Below are positions 55,220-64,000 of a DNA stretch of 64,000 nucleotides, in pieces. A program made the position numbers and the translations under genes. The notes under the pieces were generated by a model. It ran no database searches, was not told the origin of the DNA, and saw nothing but the letters and a program-made list of their open reading frames with translations. The stretch lies in contig NZ_JAVCWH010000001.1 in NCBI RefSeq assembly GCF_030846195.1, forward strand, positions 310,001 through 374,000. Direction: 5' to 3'. Source of the DNA: Paracoccus yibinensis. Lineage in GTDB: Bacteria > Pseudomonadota > Alphaproteobacteria > Rhodobacterales > Rhodobacteraceae. How positions within the stretch are numbered: the stretch's first letter is position 1; every line of letters begins with the position of its first letter.

Positions 55220-55693
55220 ATGCGCACACTCCCGATTGTCTGGCAGCGGCTGGTCGGCACGCGGGGCACGACCTGTCCCCGGTGCCATGCCACGGGCAAC
55301 GAGGTCAGGCGCGCCGTTGCGCAGCTTCGCACGGCTCTGGAGCCCCTGGGAATTGAGCCCGTGCTTGAAGAGCGGAGGATTGATCAGGCTGCGTTCCTGC
55401 AGGACCCGCTGCAATCGAACCAGGTGCTGATCTCGGGCAAGCCGCTGGATGAATGGCTTGGTGGCCAGACCGGCAGCAGCCGGTGTTGCAACGAATGCGG
55501 CGACAGGGATTGCCGCACCCTGGAGGTTGAAGGCCAAACCTACGACACCATCCCGGAAGACTTGGTGATCCGTGCGGGGCTGATCGCGGCAACGTACTTG
55601 CCCGAGGCCCTGTGCGAACAGGCCTGCTCTGCGGCGTGTTGCGATGCAGCGAAAGCGCCTCGCGATGCTGCCGCGGGACCCAGACAGGGTTGA
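55220..55693 (+). CDS. Cys-rich DUF2703 domain protein
   Basis: The ~157-residue protein has a thioredoxin-like start: TTCPRCHATGNEVRRAVAQL, a CxxC, then ALEPLGIEPVLEERRID. A Cys cluster follows in SSRCCNECGDRDCRTL and again at LCEQACSAACC, for ten Cys in all. No signal peptide or membrane helix is present. The ATG at 55220 is the first that gives the conserved N-terminus RTLPIVWQRL. It is third gene after the permease and mini-thioredoxin. A thiol chaperone or reductase for arsenic or another soft metal is plausible but unproven. Confidence 0.8.
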   Translation: MRTLPIVWQRLVGTRGTTCPRCHATGNEVRRAVAQLRTALEPLGIEPVLEERRIDQAAFLQDPLQSNQVLISGKPLDEWLGGQTGSSRCCNECGDRDCRTLEVEGQTYDTIPEDLVIRAGLIAATYLPEALCEQACSAACCDAAKAPRDAAAGPRQG

Positions 55694-55747
55694 AGTCGCC
55701 TTCGCAGGAGTGTCTGCCGCGTCTCGCAGGGGGCGGCTCCTGATCCC

Positions 55748-56464
55748 TCAGGTGGCGGCCGACAGGTTCACCCGCTTCGTCAGCGCCTCAGCGTTTTCCT
55801 TGCGCTCGGAGTAGCGGTCCACGAGGTAGTCGGCCCGGTCGCGAGTGAGCAGCGTGAACTTCATCAGTTCCTCCATCACGTCGACGATGCGGTCGTAAAG
55901 CGGCGAGGGGCGCATCCGCCCCGCCTCGTCGAACTCCTGAAACGCCTTTGGGACCGAGGACTGGTTGGGGATGGTCAGCATCCGCATCCAGCGGCCCAGG
56001 ACGCGCATCTGGTTCACCGCGTTGAAGCTCTGCGAGCCGCCGGACACCTGCATGACGGCAAGCGCCTTGCCCTGGGTCGGCCGCACGGCACCCTCCGACA
56101 GCGGGATCCAGTCGATCTGGGTCTTCAACAGGCCGGACATCGCGCCATGGCGTTCGGGCGAGGACCAGACCATTCCCTCGCACCAGGCCACCAGATCACG
56201 CAACTCGCGCACCTTGGGATGTGCGGCATCCACACCGTCATCGACGAGCGGTAGGCCGGATGGGTTGAAGAACCGGACCTCTGCGCCCAGACGCGTCAGG
56301 ATGCGTCCTGCCTCTTCGGCCGCCAGCCGCGAGAAGCTGCGGACGCGGAGCGAGCCATAGAGCAGCAGGATGCGCGGCGGGTGAGCGGCAGGGACGCGGG
56401 CAAACAGTCGGTCCGGGTCGATACCGGGAAACAGTGCGTCGTCGATATTGGGCGTATCTGTCAT
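55748..56464 (-). CDS. arsH: Organoarsenical NADPH oxidase ArsH
   Basis: The 238-residue flavodoxin-fold protein has the FMN loop [40 protein letters not shown], and the ArsH segment [20 protein letters not shown]. It also has [18 protein letters not shown]. ArsH oxidises trivalent methyl- and aromatic arsenicals with NADPH. It overlaps acr3 by 4 bp, the last gene of the arsR-acr3-arsH operon. Confidence 0.95.
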   Translation of the reverse strand: MTDTPNIDDALFPGIDPDRLFARVPAAHPPRILLLYGSLRVRSFSRLAAEEAGRILTRLGAEVRFFNPSGLPLVDDGVDAAHPKVRELRDLVAWCEGMVWSSPERHGAMSGLLKTQIDWIPLSEGAVRPTQGKALAVMQVSGGSQSFNAVNQMRVLGRWMRMLTIPNQSSVPKAFQEFDEAGRMRPSPLYDRIVDVMEELMKFTLLTRDRADYLVDRYSERKENAEALTKRVNLSAAT

Positions 56465-57480
56465 GCGGGAAACCTGTCACGGGTGCGGTTAGCAAAGGCG
56501 ACCAGCGACAGCATCACCGGCACCTCGACCAGCACGCCGACGACCGTGGCAAGGGCCGCCCCGGAGTTGAGGCCGAAGAGCCCGATGGCCACGGCCACCG
56601 CCAGTTCGAAGAAGTTCGATGTCCCGATCAGCGCGCAGGGCGCCGCCACCTTGTGCGGCAGCCGCCACGCCCAAGCCCAGGCATAACCAAGCGCGAAGAT
56701 GCCATAGGACTGGATCAGGATCGGAATCGCGATCAGCCCGATCAGCAGGGGCTGCGCCAGGATCACCTGTCCTTGAAACCCGAAGAGCAGCACCACGGTG
56801 AACAGCAGCCCCAAGACCGAGACAGGCTTGACCCGGGCGGTGAAGTCCGACACCGCGACCTTGCCACCCCCGGCGATCAGCGCCCGCCGCGTCAATGCCC
56901 CCGCAATCAGGGGGATGACGATGTAGAGCGCGACCGACAAGATCAGCGTCTCCCACGGCACGTTGATTTCGGTCACACCCAAGAGGAAGGCCACGATCGG
57001 CGCAAAGGCCACCACCATGACCAGGTCGTTCACCGAAACCTGCACCAGCGTGTAGTTCGGATCGCCCCGGGTCAGCTGCGACCAGACAAACACCATGGCC
57101 GTGCATGGCGCAGCGCCCAGAAGGATCAGCCCCGCGACGTATTCGGGTGCCCGCGCCGGATCGATCAGACCGACGAAGAGGTGGTTGAAGAACAGCACGC
57201 CAAGTGCTGCCATGGTGAAGGGCTTGATCAGCCAGTTGATGGCCAGTGTGATGACCAGTCCCTTCGGGCGCCGCCCCACATCCTTCAGCGAACCGAAGTC
57301 GATCGCGATCATCATCGGGTAGACCATGGCCCAGATCAGCATTGCGACAACCAGATTGACCGAGGCATATTCCAGACCGGCCAGAACCGCAAAGAGACCG
57401 GGCACGATGTTGCCCAAGATCAGGCCCGCAAGAATGCACAAGGCGACCCAGAGGGTCAGCCAGCGTTCAAAGAGGCTCAT
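56461..57480 (-). CDS. acr3: Arsenite efflux permease Acr3
   Basis: The 339-residue protein has ten transmembrane helices. Acr3 signatures are [20 protein letters not shown], with the essential Cys, [19 protein letters not shown] and [19 protein letters not shown]. It extrudes As(OH)3/arsenite using the proton gradient. The ATG at 57480 overlaps the arsR stop (ATGA), and its stop overlaps arsH, so the operon is fully coupled. Confidence 0.95.
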   Translation of the reverse strand: MSLFERWLTLWVALCILAGLILGNIVPGLFAVLAGLEYASVNLVVAMLIWAMVYPMMIAIDFGSLKDVGRRPKGLVITLAINWLIKPFTMAALGVLFFNHLFVGLIDPARAPEYVAGLILLGAAPCTAMVFVWSQLTRGDPNYTLVQVSVNDLVMVVAFAPIVAFLLGVTEINVPWETLILSVALYIVIPLIAGALTRRALIAGGGKVAVSDFTARVKPVSVLGLLFTVVLLFGFQGQVILAQPLLIGLIAIPILIQSYGIFALGYAWAWAWRLPHKVAAPCALIGTSNFFELAVAVAIGLFGLNSGAALATVVGVLVEVPVMLSLVAFANRTRDRFPA

Positions 57481-57800
57481 GACGTTTCTTCCCGGCCCGG
57501 CACCCCGCAAACGTCACCCACAGGTGGGGTCAGCATGTCGATGAAGGCGACAAGAGGCTGAAGCGCGCCCGGGTTGAGTGCGTAGCAAATGCGTGGACCG
57601 GCGATGTCCCCAGTGATGACGCCTGCTGTCTTGAGAATGCGCAGGTGCTCAGACACCGTGGATTGCGCCAGGCCCACGGCATCCACGATCTCGCCGCCAA
57701 TACAGCCGGGCGTTGCCAGCAGGAGTCGCAGGATACGCAGCCGCGCGGGGTGCGCAAGTGCCTTGGCCAGTTCGGAGAGTTCGAGATCCTGGTCCTGCAT
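57477..57800 (-). CDS. arsR: ArsR-family repressor of the acr3-arsH operon
   Basis: The 107-residue winged-helix protein has [20 protein letters not shown] and [20 protein letters not shown]. Cys33, Cys72 and Cys98 are the only thiols and probably make the As(III) site in a layout unlike the first arsR (47575). It should repress its own operon. A dyad with AATCG/CGATT arms lies 20 bp upstream of its start. Confidence 0.92.
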   Translation of the reverse strand: MQDQDLELSELAKALAHPARLRILRLLLATPGCIGGEIVDAVGLAQSTVSEHLRILKTAGVITGDIAGPRICYALNPGALQPLVAFIDMLTPPVGDVCGVPGREETS

Positions 57801-57819
57801 CCACTGCCTCTAATTCGTT

Positions 57820-57837
57820 AATCGTCGATAGGCGATT
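57820..57837. promoter_or_regulatory. Candidate ArsR operator before arsR-acr3-arsH
   Basis: AATCG (57820-57824) and CGATT (57833-57837) are separated by 8 bases, 20 bp upstream of the arsR start codon. The arm sequence and spacing resemble ArsR operators in other bacteria. Confidence 0.45.
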
Positions 57838-57949
57838 GTAAGGGCGGATGCAAGGCGAGGTTACTTGCCGACTGCAGAGCGCAAACCCGCGAGAAGATGG
57901 CATTGTGAAAATTCGAAATCAGGCCCCTCGCATCCGCTGATTGGTCGCT

Positions 57950-59190
57950 GTCGATAAGCTGGAATGGCCCGCGCTTTCAGTGCGGCAAGCGCCTTCGGCG
58001 TCCATGCCTCGACTGGGTCCGCAATGGCAAAGATGGCGGCCACCTGCCCATCGACCCCCGTGAAGATCGACGTCGCTCCGTTCTGGCGCAACCTATTGGC
58101 CTGCTCTGCCAGAGGCGTGACATCGACCCCCTGCTCTGCAAGGAAGAACTTTGCGTTGCCAAGCGCGATGCGGCGTCCTTCCACAAAGCCGAGCGCGCCT
58201 TTTCCGGTGGAGGAGTCGAAGTCCGCGACCGGCGCGAGTGCGATTTTTCCTTCCTCTGCGGCCCGAACGACGGCGAGCGCCAGCGGATGCTCGCTTGATG
58301 CTCTCGGCCAGGCGCAGCACCTCGGCCTCGGCGTTGCCAGTGACCGGAACGATCGCGGTGACGGCGGGCCGCCCTTCGATCAGTGTTCCGGTCTTGTCGA
58401 CAATGGTGTTGATCTTTTCCATATGCTCCATCGCCTCGGCTTTCTGGATGAGGACGCCAGCCTGGGCGCCACGACCTACACCGACCATGATCGACATGGG
58501 CGTTGCGAGCCCGAACGCACAGGGACAGGCGATGATCAGGACGGACGCGGCGGCAACGAGACCGAAGGAGAACCGCGTCTCGGGACCCCAGATCGACCAT
58601 GCGATGAAGGCGATGAAGGCGACGACGATCACCGCCGGCACGAACCAGCCTGACACTTGGTCGGCAAGCCGCTGGATTGGGGCGCGCGAGCGCTGTGCTT
58701 CTGCGACAAGCTGGACGATCTGCGACAGCATGGTGTCGCGGCCGATCTTGCGTGCCTCGATTGCCAGGGCGCCTGACCGGTTCATGGTCCCGCCGATCGT
58801 CCTGGAGCGGATCTCTTTCGTCACCGGCATGGACTCTCCCCTCACCATCCACTCATCGACGGCACGCACTGCGGCCCTCGATCACTTCGCCATCGACCGG
58901 CACCTTTTCGCCGGGTCGGACCCGAAGGCGGTCGCCGACATGGACCGCATCGAGTTGGACCTCTTCCTCGTCCCATCCTCGTGAATGCGTCGGGCAGTCT
59001 TGGGGGCCAGGTCGAGCAGCGCGCGGATGGCACCGCTGGTGCTTTCGCGGGCGCGCAGTTCCAGCATCTACCCAGCAGCACGAGCACGGTAATGACCGCG
59101 GCAGCTTCGAAATAGACTGCGACAGACCCGTCATGCTGGCGGAAGGCGTCAGGGAAGATGCCGGCGCAACTGTCGCAACAGTCATGAAGG
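57950..59190 (-). pseudogene. Copper-type P1B ATPase, multiply frameshifted and truncated
   Basis: Pieces in three minus-strand frames read in order: [57 protein letters not shown]..., the CPC ion-binding helix [20 protein letters not shown], the phosphorylation site [13 protein letters not shown], and the N-domain end GATSIFTGVDGQVAAIFAIA. The nucleotide-domain TGDN and GDGxNDAPAL motifs and last helices are missing. At least four frameshifts are needed. The CPC type points to Cu(I) export (CopA). It is no longer functional as a pump. Confidence 0.85.
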
Positions 59191-59224
59191 CCGCCGCAGC
59201 TTCAAGCCCCGGCGGCCAGGGTGC

Positions 59225-59722
59225 TTACTGCTGGCTGGTGTTCTTCTCGACCCAGGCCGTCATTTCCTCGATTTCCGGTCCTTGGGCATCGATGATCTTC
59301 TGGGCCATCGCTTTCGACTCCTCGTCGTCGCCATATTTCAACTCGACTTCGGCCATGGCGATGGCACCAGCATGATGCGCGATCATCCCGCAATGGAAAG
59401 CAAGGTCGGGATCCTTGATGGTGTGAGTGGCCATCATCGGGCCGTTCATCTTCATCATGGCGTCCATGGAGGCCTTCTGGGCCTCATCCATTCCTTCCAT
59501 GCCGCCCATCATGCCGGACATGTCCATGCCGTGCATCATCCCCGACATTCCAGACTGCTGGATTGCGTTCTGGCAACCTTGGGGCAGGATCGAAAGGTCT
59601 GCCATCGAGGCTCCTTGTTCCGCCGTGTTCCCCGCCTGGTCCCCGGTCGCGCTGTCCTGAGCGAGAGCCGCGGGTGCGGCAAGAAGGGCGGCGAGGATGA
59701 CGGCTGACTTAACCTTACGCAT
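59225..59722 (-). CDS. Exported DUF305 protein
   Basis: The 165-residue protein has a signal peptide (MRKVKSAVILAALLAAPAALA). A Met/Gly/His-rich stretch (GMSGMMHGMDMSGMMGGMEG) follows, then the DUF305 core: LAFHCGMIAHHAGAIAMAEV. The Met- and His-rich segment suits periplasmic copper binding. The gene sits in a copper set with a broken CopA, a Cys-rich bundle protein and a His-rich protein on the same strand. Confidence 0.88.
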   Translation of the reverse strand: MRKVKSAVILAALLAAPAALAQDSATGDQAGNTAEQGASMADLSILPQGCQNAIQQSGMSGMMHGMDMSGMMGGMEGMDEAQKASMDAMMKMNGPMMATHTIKDPDLAFHCGMIAHHAGAIAMAEVELKYGDDEESKAMAQKIIDAQGPEIEEMTAWVEKNTSQQ

Positions 59723-59759
59723 AAGGGTTCTCCTTTGATGTGGCTGGTTTCAATAACGA

Positions 59760-60092
59760 TCAGGCGGCCATGTTCCGGCAGCTTTCGGCACACCGGCGGC
59801 AGGCATCGACGCATTCCTGCATGTCGCCGACCTGCTCGCAGCTTCGCGCGCACTCCTCGCAGACTTCAGCGCAGACCGCGCAGGTACGTTTGTGAAGATC
59901 GCTGCCCATCAGCATGACGTTTGCCGAGGTCTGGCAGATCTCGGCACATGCCATCATGAGCCGGAAATGCTTCGGCTCGACATGCCGGCTGCCTGCTTCC
60001 AGGCAATGGTTCATGGCCATACTGAGGCAAGTGCTGTGGCATCGCTGGCATTCGTCGATGCATCTCTGCAATTCAGGGGAAATATGGTGCAT
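59760..60092 (-). CDS. Four-helix-bundle copper-storage-type protein, 16 Cys
   Basis: The 110-residue protein has Cys spaced along helices (CIDECQRCHSTC, CAVCAEVCEECARSC, CVDACRRCAESC), 16 in total, which line the core of Csp-type bundles that hold many Cu(I) ions. It has no signal peptide, so this is a cytosolic Csp3-like form. It is next to DUF305 and the CopA remnant and likely buffers Cu(I). Confidence 0.9.
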   Translation of the reverse strand: MHHISPELQRCIDECQRCHSTCLSMAMNHCLEAGSRHVEPKHFRLMMACAEICQTSANVMLMGSDLHKRTCAVCAEVCEECARSCEQVGDMQECVDACRRCAESCRNMAA

Positions 60093-60239
60093 GTGGCTTC
60101 TCCGTTGCCAAAGCGCCGGAACCAGGAAGCGGCGAGCGCGGCGCCAGTCTCACCGCCCTTGAGGACGCGAGGTGAAAGCCTCGCCCTCATTGACCGCAAT
60201 CCGCCCATTTAAAGCTTGAGAATGGCGCCGACCTTACGA

Positions 60240-60695
60240 TCAGGTCTCGCGCTTCACTCCCGGTGGAATGCGATCGGATTCGATGGGGAGCCGTGGAGGA
60301 CGATGCAGCCCATCAGGGTCGTGTCCTGCCAATGAGGAGACACCGAGCAGGGGTTTCGACCTTACCCCCCAAGGCTTGTTCAGATGAGTATCAATGTCCG
60401 GCATCAGCGCCAGCAGACATGCCTCTCCACAGCAGAGAGCAGTTCCATCCTTGGAAGTACCATGCTTGTGGCCGACCGCCGACGAATGCCCATGATTTCC
60501 ACTTGGCTCAGCAGGAACATGACCTGTGGCGAGTGAGGTTTCGGCATGGGCAACGGGATGATCGTGACCATAGGGGAGTGCGCCCTTCGCTGCTGCACCA
60601 TGCGCCACGAACATCGCGACCGCCAGAGTTGCGATGATACTCGCAAGCGTCTGCCAGACCGACGCAACTCTCGTCCTTGTGCCGGGTCGTCTCAT
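60240..60695 (-). CDS. His-rich exported hypothetical protein of the copper cluster
   Basis: The 151-residue protein from ATG 60695 has an N-terminal hydrophobic segment (LASIIATLAVAMFVAHGAAA). A His-rich stretch follows (YGHDHPVAH, GNHGHSSAVGHKHGTS), then CCGEACLLALMPD and a conserved-looking tail LAGHDPDGLHRPPRLPIESD. His and Cys clusters suggest periplasmic or membrane-side metal binding. A longer frame to 60797 is rejected as it reads through the IS91 remnant. No named family is recognised. Confidence 0.55.
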   Translation of the reverse strand: MRRPGTRTRVASVWQTLASIIATLAVAMFVAHGAAAKGALPYGHDHPVAHAETSLATGHVPAEPSGNHGHSSAVGHKHGTSKDGTALCCGEACLLALMPDIDTHLNKPWGVRSKPLLGVSSLAGHDPDGLHRPPRLPIESDRIPPGVKRET

Positions 60696-60789
60696 GCCAC
60701 TGGAACGCAGATGGTGAGGAGTCGTTCCCGATGGAGGCGCCGCGCGGTTCTTTCGGAGGATGCTATCGAGCGCACCCCCAAGCCTGCCA

Positions 60790-61447
60790 TGTGGCAAAGG
60801 CCCTGGCTTCTTTCAGCCGAGCCAGGTCACCGCAGAAGACCAACTGCCCGGTGCGATGAAGGGCGAGCAACCCTTCCAGAGACAGGTGGCGAAAGAGCCG
60901 CAACAGCACATGAACACGTAGGAAGAAACCGCGGCGACGGGCGACCCACTTGGTGCCGTCCGGCGACAGGCCGCCGCCGGGGACGATCATGTGGATAGGG
61001 GGATGGTGGGTCAGCGCCGAACCCCAGGTATGCAGCACCGCCGTCATGCCGACCTTGGCGCCGAGACGCTTGGGATCGGCGGCGATGGTCATCACCGTCT
61101 CGGCCGAGGCGCGGAACACGCAGGTCATAGACCACCTTCTTGTTCCAGAACGCGGCCTGCTTGATCTGGGCCGACAGGGTGAAGACCACATGGAAATACT
61201 CCACCGGCAGCAGGTCTTGGGCGCGCGCGGCCATCCAGTCACGCGCCGCCGGACCCTGGCACTTGGGGCAGTGCCGGTTCTTGCAGAAGTTGTAGGCGAT
61301 GCGCTGGTGGCCGCAATTGGCACATGCCGCCACATGCCCGCCGAGCGCCTCGGTCCGGCAGGCCTCGACCGCCGACATCACCTTGACCTCCGATACTCGG
61401 AGGCCTCCGGTCCAGTCAGGTGTGTCGTGGGGGTTCAGGTCCTGCAC
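60790..61447 (-). pseudogene. IS91-family transposase remnant
   Basis: The minus strand encodes the zinc-finger region ACANCGHQRIAYNFCKNRHC, then PKCQGPAARDWMAARAQDLL and PVEYFHVVFTLSAQ. After a frameshift near 61120 it continues VMTIAADPKRLGAKVGMTAV, then LHTWGSALTHHPPIHMIVPG, the IS91 block with the HUH-like HPPIH. The C-terminal catalytic Tyr region is missing and the N-terminus looks replaced. IS91 elements move by rolling circle and often carry resistance genes. Confidence 0.85.
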
Positions 61448-61550
61448 TTCAAGACAGGTGACTGCTTTCTCATCTTCGTCGCTGGAAGGAACGGTACGGC
61501 CGGTCCAACATCACCGATCTTCCGACCGCTCTAGAAAGCCCAGCCTTGAT

Positions 61551-61850
61551 ATGGGCAAAGCCCTCGACGGCGCCTCGCATAGAACAAAGCTGAAGCAAGT
61601 CACGCCACACGTCCTCAAGCACACAGCGATCAACCTGGAAATTCAGGTGGCCATGACCATGGAAGAGGCGAGCGAGTACTTCGGCACGAGCGTAGCCACG
61701 ATCAGGGGGGGTTATTGGCACCACCCCTCGCACTACCAGTACCGGATGGCTGCAGTCATGTCCTCTCCGGGGCGCCGCCGCAAATTTCGCAATGAAATCG
61801 CAACACAATACTATGAAAAGCCGTATAATTATTACGGCGACCCGAAATAA
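61551..61850 (+). pseudogene. Tyrosine recombinase (integrase) C-terminal remnant
   Basis: The ~95 codons LKQVTPHVLKHTAINLEIQV, then EEASEYFGTSVATIRGGYWH, match the C-terminal end of phage/island integrases (TPHxLRHT...FG.S...Y.HH). The nucleophilic Tyr appears kept in GGYWHH, but the catalytic Arg of HxLR is Lys. The N-terminal arm and first catalytic Arg are gone. It lies 37 bp from the tRNA-like repeat, the usual place for an integrase. Confidence 0.75.
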
Positions 61851-61887
61851 AGATTTTATATCGGGTGCTTATTATAAGACCTGCGCG

Positions 61888-61932
61888 CTCGGAAGGCAGA
61901 GGCCAGAGGTTCGAATCCTCTCGCGTGCGCCA
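61888..61932 (+). repeat. tRNA-Arg 3'-half copy, right attachment-site candidate
   Basis: Forty of 45 bases match 46899-46943, from the anticodon loop through CCA. Differences fall at five positions, and two in the T stem are compensatory, giving a perfectly paired AGAGG/CCTCT stem. The bases before it do not form a D arm or acceptor, so it is not a tRNA gene. Confidence 0.8.
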
Positions 61933-61991
61933 ATCCCCTCTGGACGCCGCCCGTTCCGTCAGGTCTTCTGACCTGAAAAAGGGAGCGGCTC

Positions 61992-63686
61992 ATGGACGAA
62001 CTGGAACGGCGCATTGCACAGGCGCGCGGCGATGAACCCGCCGATCTGGTGCTGCGGGGCGGGCAGGTTCTTGATCTGATCACCGGCACGATGATCGAGG
62101 GCGATGTGTCCATTTGCGGCGATCGGATTGTGGGCATCGGCGATTATGAAGCGCGGCAGGTGATCGACGTATCCGGTCTGGTGCTGGTGCCGGGATTTAT
62201 AGATACGCATCTGCATGTGGAAAGCAGCTTGGTCACGCCGCATGAATTCGACCGCTGTGTGACCCCCCGCGGCGTTACCACCGCCATCTGCGACCCGCAC
62301 GAGATCGCGAATGTGATCGGCGCTGACGGCATCCGGTGGTTCCAGCGGGCCAGCGAATGCCTGCTGATGGACCTGCGGGTGCAATTGTCGTCCTGCGTGC
62401 CTTCGACCGACATGGAAACGGCGGGCGCGCGGATCGAGGCAGAGGATCTTGGACCCCTGATGGGGCATCCCTCGGGGATCGGCCTGGCCGAGTTCATGAA
62501 CTATCCTGGCGTGATCCATCGGGATCCCGGTGCCATGGCCAAGCTGCGGCTGTTCGCGGGCGGGCATGTTGACGGCCATTGCCCGCAGCTTTCGGGCCGC
62601 GACCTGTCGGCCTATGTGGCGGCGGGGATCCGCACGGAACACGAAGCCACCACGGCGGACGAAGCGTTGGAAAAGCTGCGCATGGGGATGCGCGTCCTGA
62701 TCCGCGAAGGGTCGGTCAGCAAGGATCTGGTCGCCTTGCAGCCGGTCCTGACAAACATCACCGCACCATACATGTGCCTTTGCACCGATGACCGGAACCC
62801 CCTGGACATCGCGGAATACGGCCATCTTGATCACATGATCCGCGAACTGATCCGGCGCGGCAGCCCGGTGCTGGCGGTCTATCGCGCCGCATCGCTGTCA
62901 GCGGCCGAGGCGTTCGGCTTGAAGGATCGCGGGCTGATCGCACCGGGGCTGCGGGCCGATATCGTGGCGCTGGACAGCCTGGAAAGCTGCCGGGCGCAGC
63001 TGGTGATCTGCGGCGGGCGCGTCGTGGATGACGCGGCCTTCGCCGCACGAAAGCCGCTGGACCCTGTGGGCCGCGCCTCGGTCAAGGCCCCGCAGGTCAG
63101 CGCCCAGGATTTCCGCTGCGCCGGAAACCGCAGCAAAACCCCGGTGATCGGCATCATCGAAGGCAAGATCATCACCACTCATCTGACCTGCGACATCGCG
63201 CCTGTGGACGGCGACAAGCGCCCCGATCCCAAACGCGACCTGGCCCGCATCGCGGTGATCGAACGGCACGGTCGGAACGGCAATATCGCGACCGGCTTCG
63301 TGCAGGGCTTTTCCCTCCGGCGCGGCGCCATTGCCTCGACGCTGTGTCACGATCATCACAACATTGCGGTTGTCGGGGTGGATTACAGGGACATGGCCTT
63401 GTCCGCTAACCACTTGTCGCGGATCGAGGGAGGTTTCGTGGTGGCGGAGGGGGGGCGCGTGATCGCCGACCTGCCCTTGCCCGTCGCCGGCCTGATGAGC
63501 CTTGATCCCTTTGAGGCCGTGCGCGACCGGCTGATCCTGCTGCGCGAGGCCGCCCGGACCCTGGGCGTAACGCTGGAAGAACCGTTCCTGCAACTGGCCT
63601 TTCTGGCCCTGCCGGTCATTCCTGCGCTGAAGATCACCGACCGGGGAATGATCGATGTAACAAGATTCGAGATCATCGCAGGATGA
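61992..63686 (+). CDS. ade: Adenine deaminase
   Basis: The 564-residue amidohydrolase has [20 protein letters not shown] (the metal-binding HLH), [33 protein letters not shown], a CTDDRNPLD loop and the C-terminal domain [20 protein letters not shown] with [12 protein letters not shown]. It converts adenine to hypoxanthine in purine salvage, usually with Mn2+/Fe2+. It starts 59 bp after the tRNA repeat, marking the resumption of core genome. Length is normal. Confidence 0.94.
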   Translation: MDELERRIAQARGDEPADLVLRGGQVLDLITGTMIEGDVSICGDRIVGIGDYEARQVIDVSGLVLVPGFIDTHLHVESSLVTPHEFDRCVTPRGVTTAICDPHEIANVIGADGIRWFQRASECLLMDLRVQLSSCVPSTDMETAGARIEAEDLGPLMGHPSGIGLAEFMNYPGVIHRDPGAMAKLRLFAGGHVDGHCPQLSGRDLSAYVAAGIRTEHEATTADEALEKLRMGMRVLIREGSVSKDLVALQPVLTNITAPYMCLCTDDRNPLDIAEYGHLDHMIRELIRRGSPVLAVYRAASLSAAEAFGLKDRGLIAPGLRADIVALDSLESCRAQLVICGGRVVDDAAFAARKPLDPVGRASVKAPQVSAQDFRCAGNRSKTPVIGIIEGKIITTHLTCDIAPVDGDKRPDPKRDLARIAVIERHGRNGNIATGFVQGFSLRRGAIASTLCHDHHNIAVVGVDYRDMALSANHLSRIEGGFVVAEGGRVIADLPLPVAGLMSLDPFEAVRDRLILLREAARTLGVTLEEPFLQLAFLALPVIPALKITDRGMIDVTRFEIIAG

Positions 63687-63718
63687 AGATCATCTTGAAA
63701 TCAAATCTTTGGATGATT

Positions 63719-63793
63719 TGGCTGGGGCGGTAGGATTCGAACCTACGGTACACGGTACCAAAAACCGATGCCTTACCACTTGGCCACGCCCCA
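63719..63793 (-). tRNA. tRNA-Gln (TTG anticodon)
   Basis: On the minus strand it is a 75-base cloverleaf with encoded CCA. The acceptor TGGGGCG/CGCCCCA is perfect. The anticodon loop TTTTGGT gives anticodon TTG, and the T loop is TTCGAAT. It lies between ade and the FAD oxidoreductase. Confidence 0.94.
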
Positions 63794-63887
63794 ACTGTGT
63801 GGGGGTGAATAGCCAAGCCCGAGGAGGGGTGCAAGTCGAAAATTCACGAAACTTGTCTGTCTGGCGACGGCGCTTTATGCCGCCCGG

Positions 63888-64000
63888 ATGGAACAGGTGG
63901 ATCTTCTGATACTGGGCGCCGGGGCGGCGGGATTGTTTTGCGCGGGGTCCGCCCTGCGGCAAGGTCGGCGCGTGGTGGTGATCGACCACGCACGCGATCC
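63888..64000 (+). CDS. HI0933/BaiN-like FAD-dependent oxidoreductase, 3' end outside the window
   Basis: The first 37 codons read MEQVDLLILGAGAAGLFCAG, then SALRQGRRVVVIDHARD: a dinucleotide-binding GxGxxG motif with an acidic residue at the end of strand 2. This fits the HI0933/YhiN family of flavoproteins. The rest lies beyond the right edge, so the assignment rests on the N-terminus only. Confidence 0.65.
   Translation, partial: MEQVDLLILGAGAAGLFCAGSALRQGRRVVVIDHARD

Larger units (their letters stand above)
46944..61932. mobile_element. Arsenic/copper resistance genomic island at tRNA-Arg
   Basis: About 15 kb bounded by the tRNA-Arg 3' end and a 45-base near-copy of it. It carries a tyrosine-recombinase remnant at the right end, IS66 and IS91 remnants, four ars modules and a decayed copper set. 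Local base composition near 47500 and in the integrase remnant is more AT-rich than the flanks. With no intact integrase or conjugation genes, it looks like an immobilised integrative element. Boundaries are inferred from the repeats. Confidence 0.75.

Noticed and set aside
61448..61550. A further transposase piece between the IS91 and integrase remnants
   Set aside because: One frame gives RWKERYGRSNITDLP, which looks protein-like, but it is too short to assign to a family with confidence.
61851..61932. A possible intact tRNA gene before ade
   Set aside because: Only the 3' half is tRNA-like; upstream bases form neither a D arm nor a matching acceptor or anticodon stem.

Overview
The window is high-GC chromosomal DNA of an alphaproteobacterium, most likely order Rhodobacterales and probably Paracoccus or a close relative (inference). 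Supporting features are a two-piece (circularly permuted) tmRNA gene, the pyrH-frr-uppS-cdsA-dxr-rseP-bamA-ompH run, hisD followed by UPF0262 and a low-molecular-weight phosphatase, a class I lysyl-tRNA synthetase, a VPLPA-CTERM surface protein, and rpoH beside an RluA-family pseudouridine synthase.

Positions 1-46943 are dense core genome. From left to right: an acetyltransferase fragment, rpmA-rplU, a zinc metallopeptidase, uup and a nucleoside hydrolase; the envelope and isoprenoid run on the minus strand (ompH to pyrH); miaA, an AraC regulator, rlmE, ppx, a MOSC protein, pdxY, a thioesterase and gnd; a PepSY protein; the permuted ssrA gene beside sspB, so the tag RNA sits next to the adaptor that delivers tagged proteins to ClpXP; prfC, tRNA-Thr, murA, DUF2948, hisD, UPF0262 and a phosphatase; a DUF1127/LysR divergent pair, a VPLPA-CTERM protein, trpA, dnaX-ybaB-recR, lysK, dacB-nadD-pgeF-midA-lgt, ubiK, rluD-like and rpoH. 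Many neighbours overlap by 1-4 bases (ATGA, GTGA or TGATG junctions), which suggests translational coupling.

Positions 46944-61932 look like an acquired metal-resistance island of about 15 kb. Its left edge is the 3' end of an intact tRNA-Arg(CCG). Its right edge is a 45-base copy of that tRNA 3' half (40/45 identical), next to a remnant of a tyrosine recombinase. IS66 and IS91 remnants lie inside. The arsenic part holds several parallel detoxification modules: (i) arsR, a broken flavoprotein with a Cys-rich tail, and an MFS transporter; (ii) an ArsR-ArsC fusion, a GAPDH-like enzyme and ArsJ; (iii) an ArsP-like permease, a mini-thioredoxin and a Cys-rich DUF2703 protein; (iv) arsR, acr3 and arsH. 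The right part is a decaying copper set: a frameshifted P-type ATPase, a DUF305 protein, a 16-Cys four-helix-bundle protein and a His-rich exported protein.

After the island the core resumes with adenine deaminase, tRNA-Gln(TTG) and the start of an FAD-dependent oxidoreductase. No rRNA operon, CRISPR array or intact mobile element was seen. The most rewarding targets are the permease/mini-thioredoxin/DUF2703 module with its small overlapping upstream ORF, the Cys-free regulator domain of the ArsR-ArsC fusion, the Cys-rich flavoprotein tail, and several leader or intergenic RNA structures.
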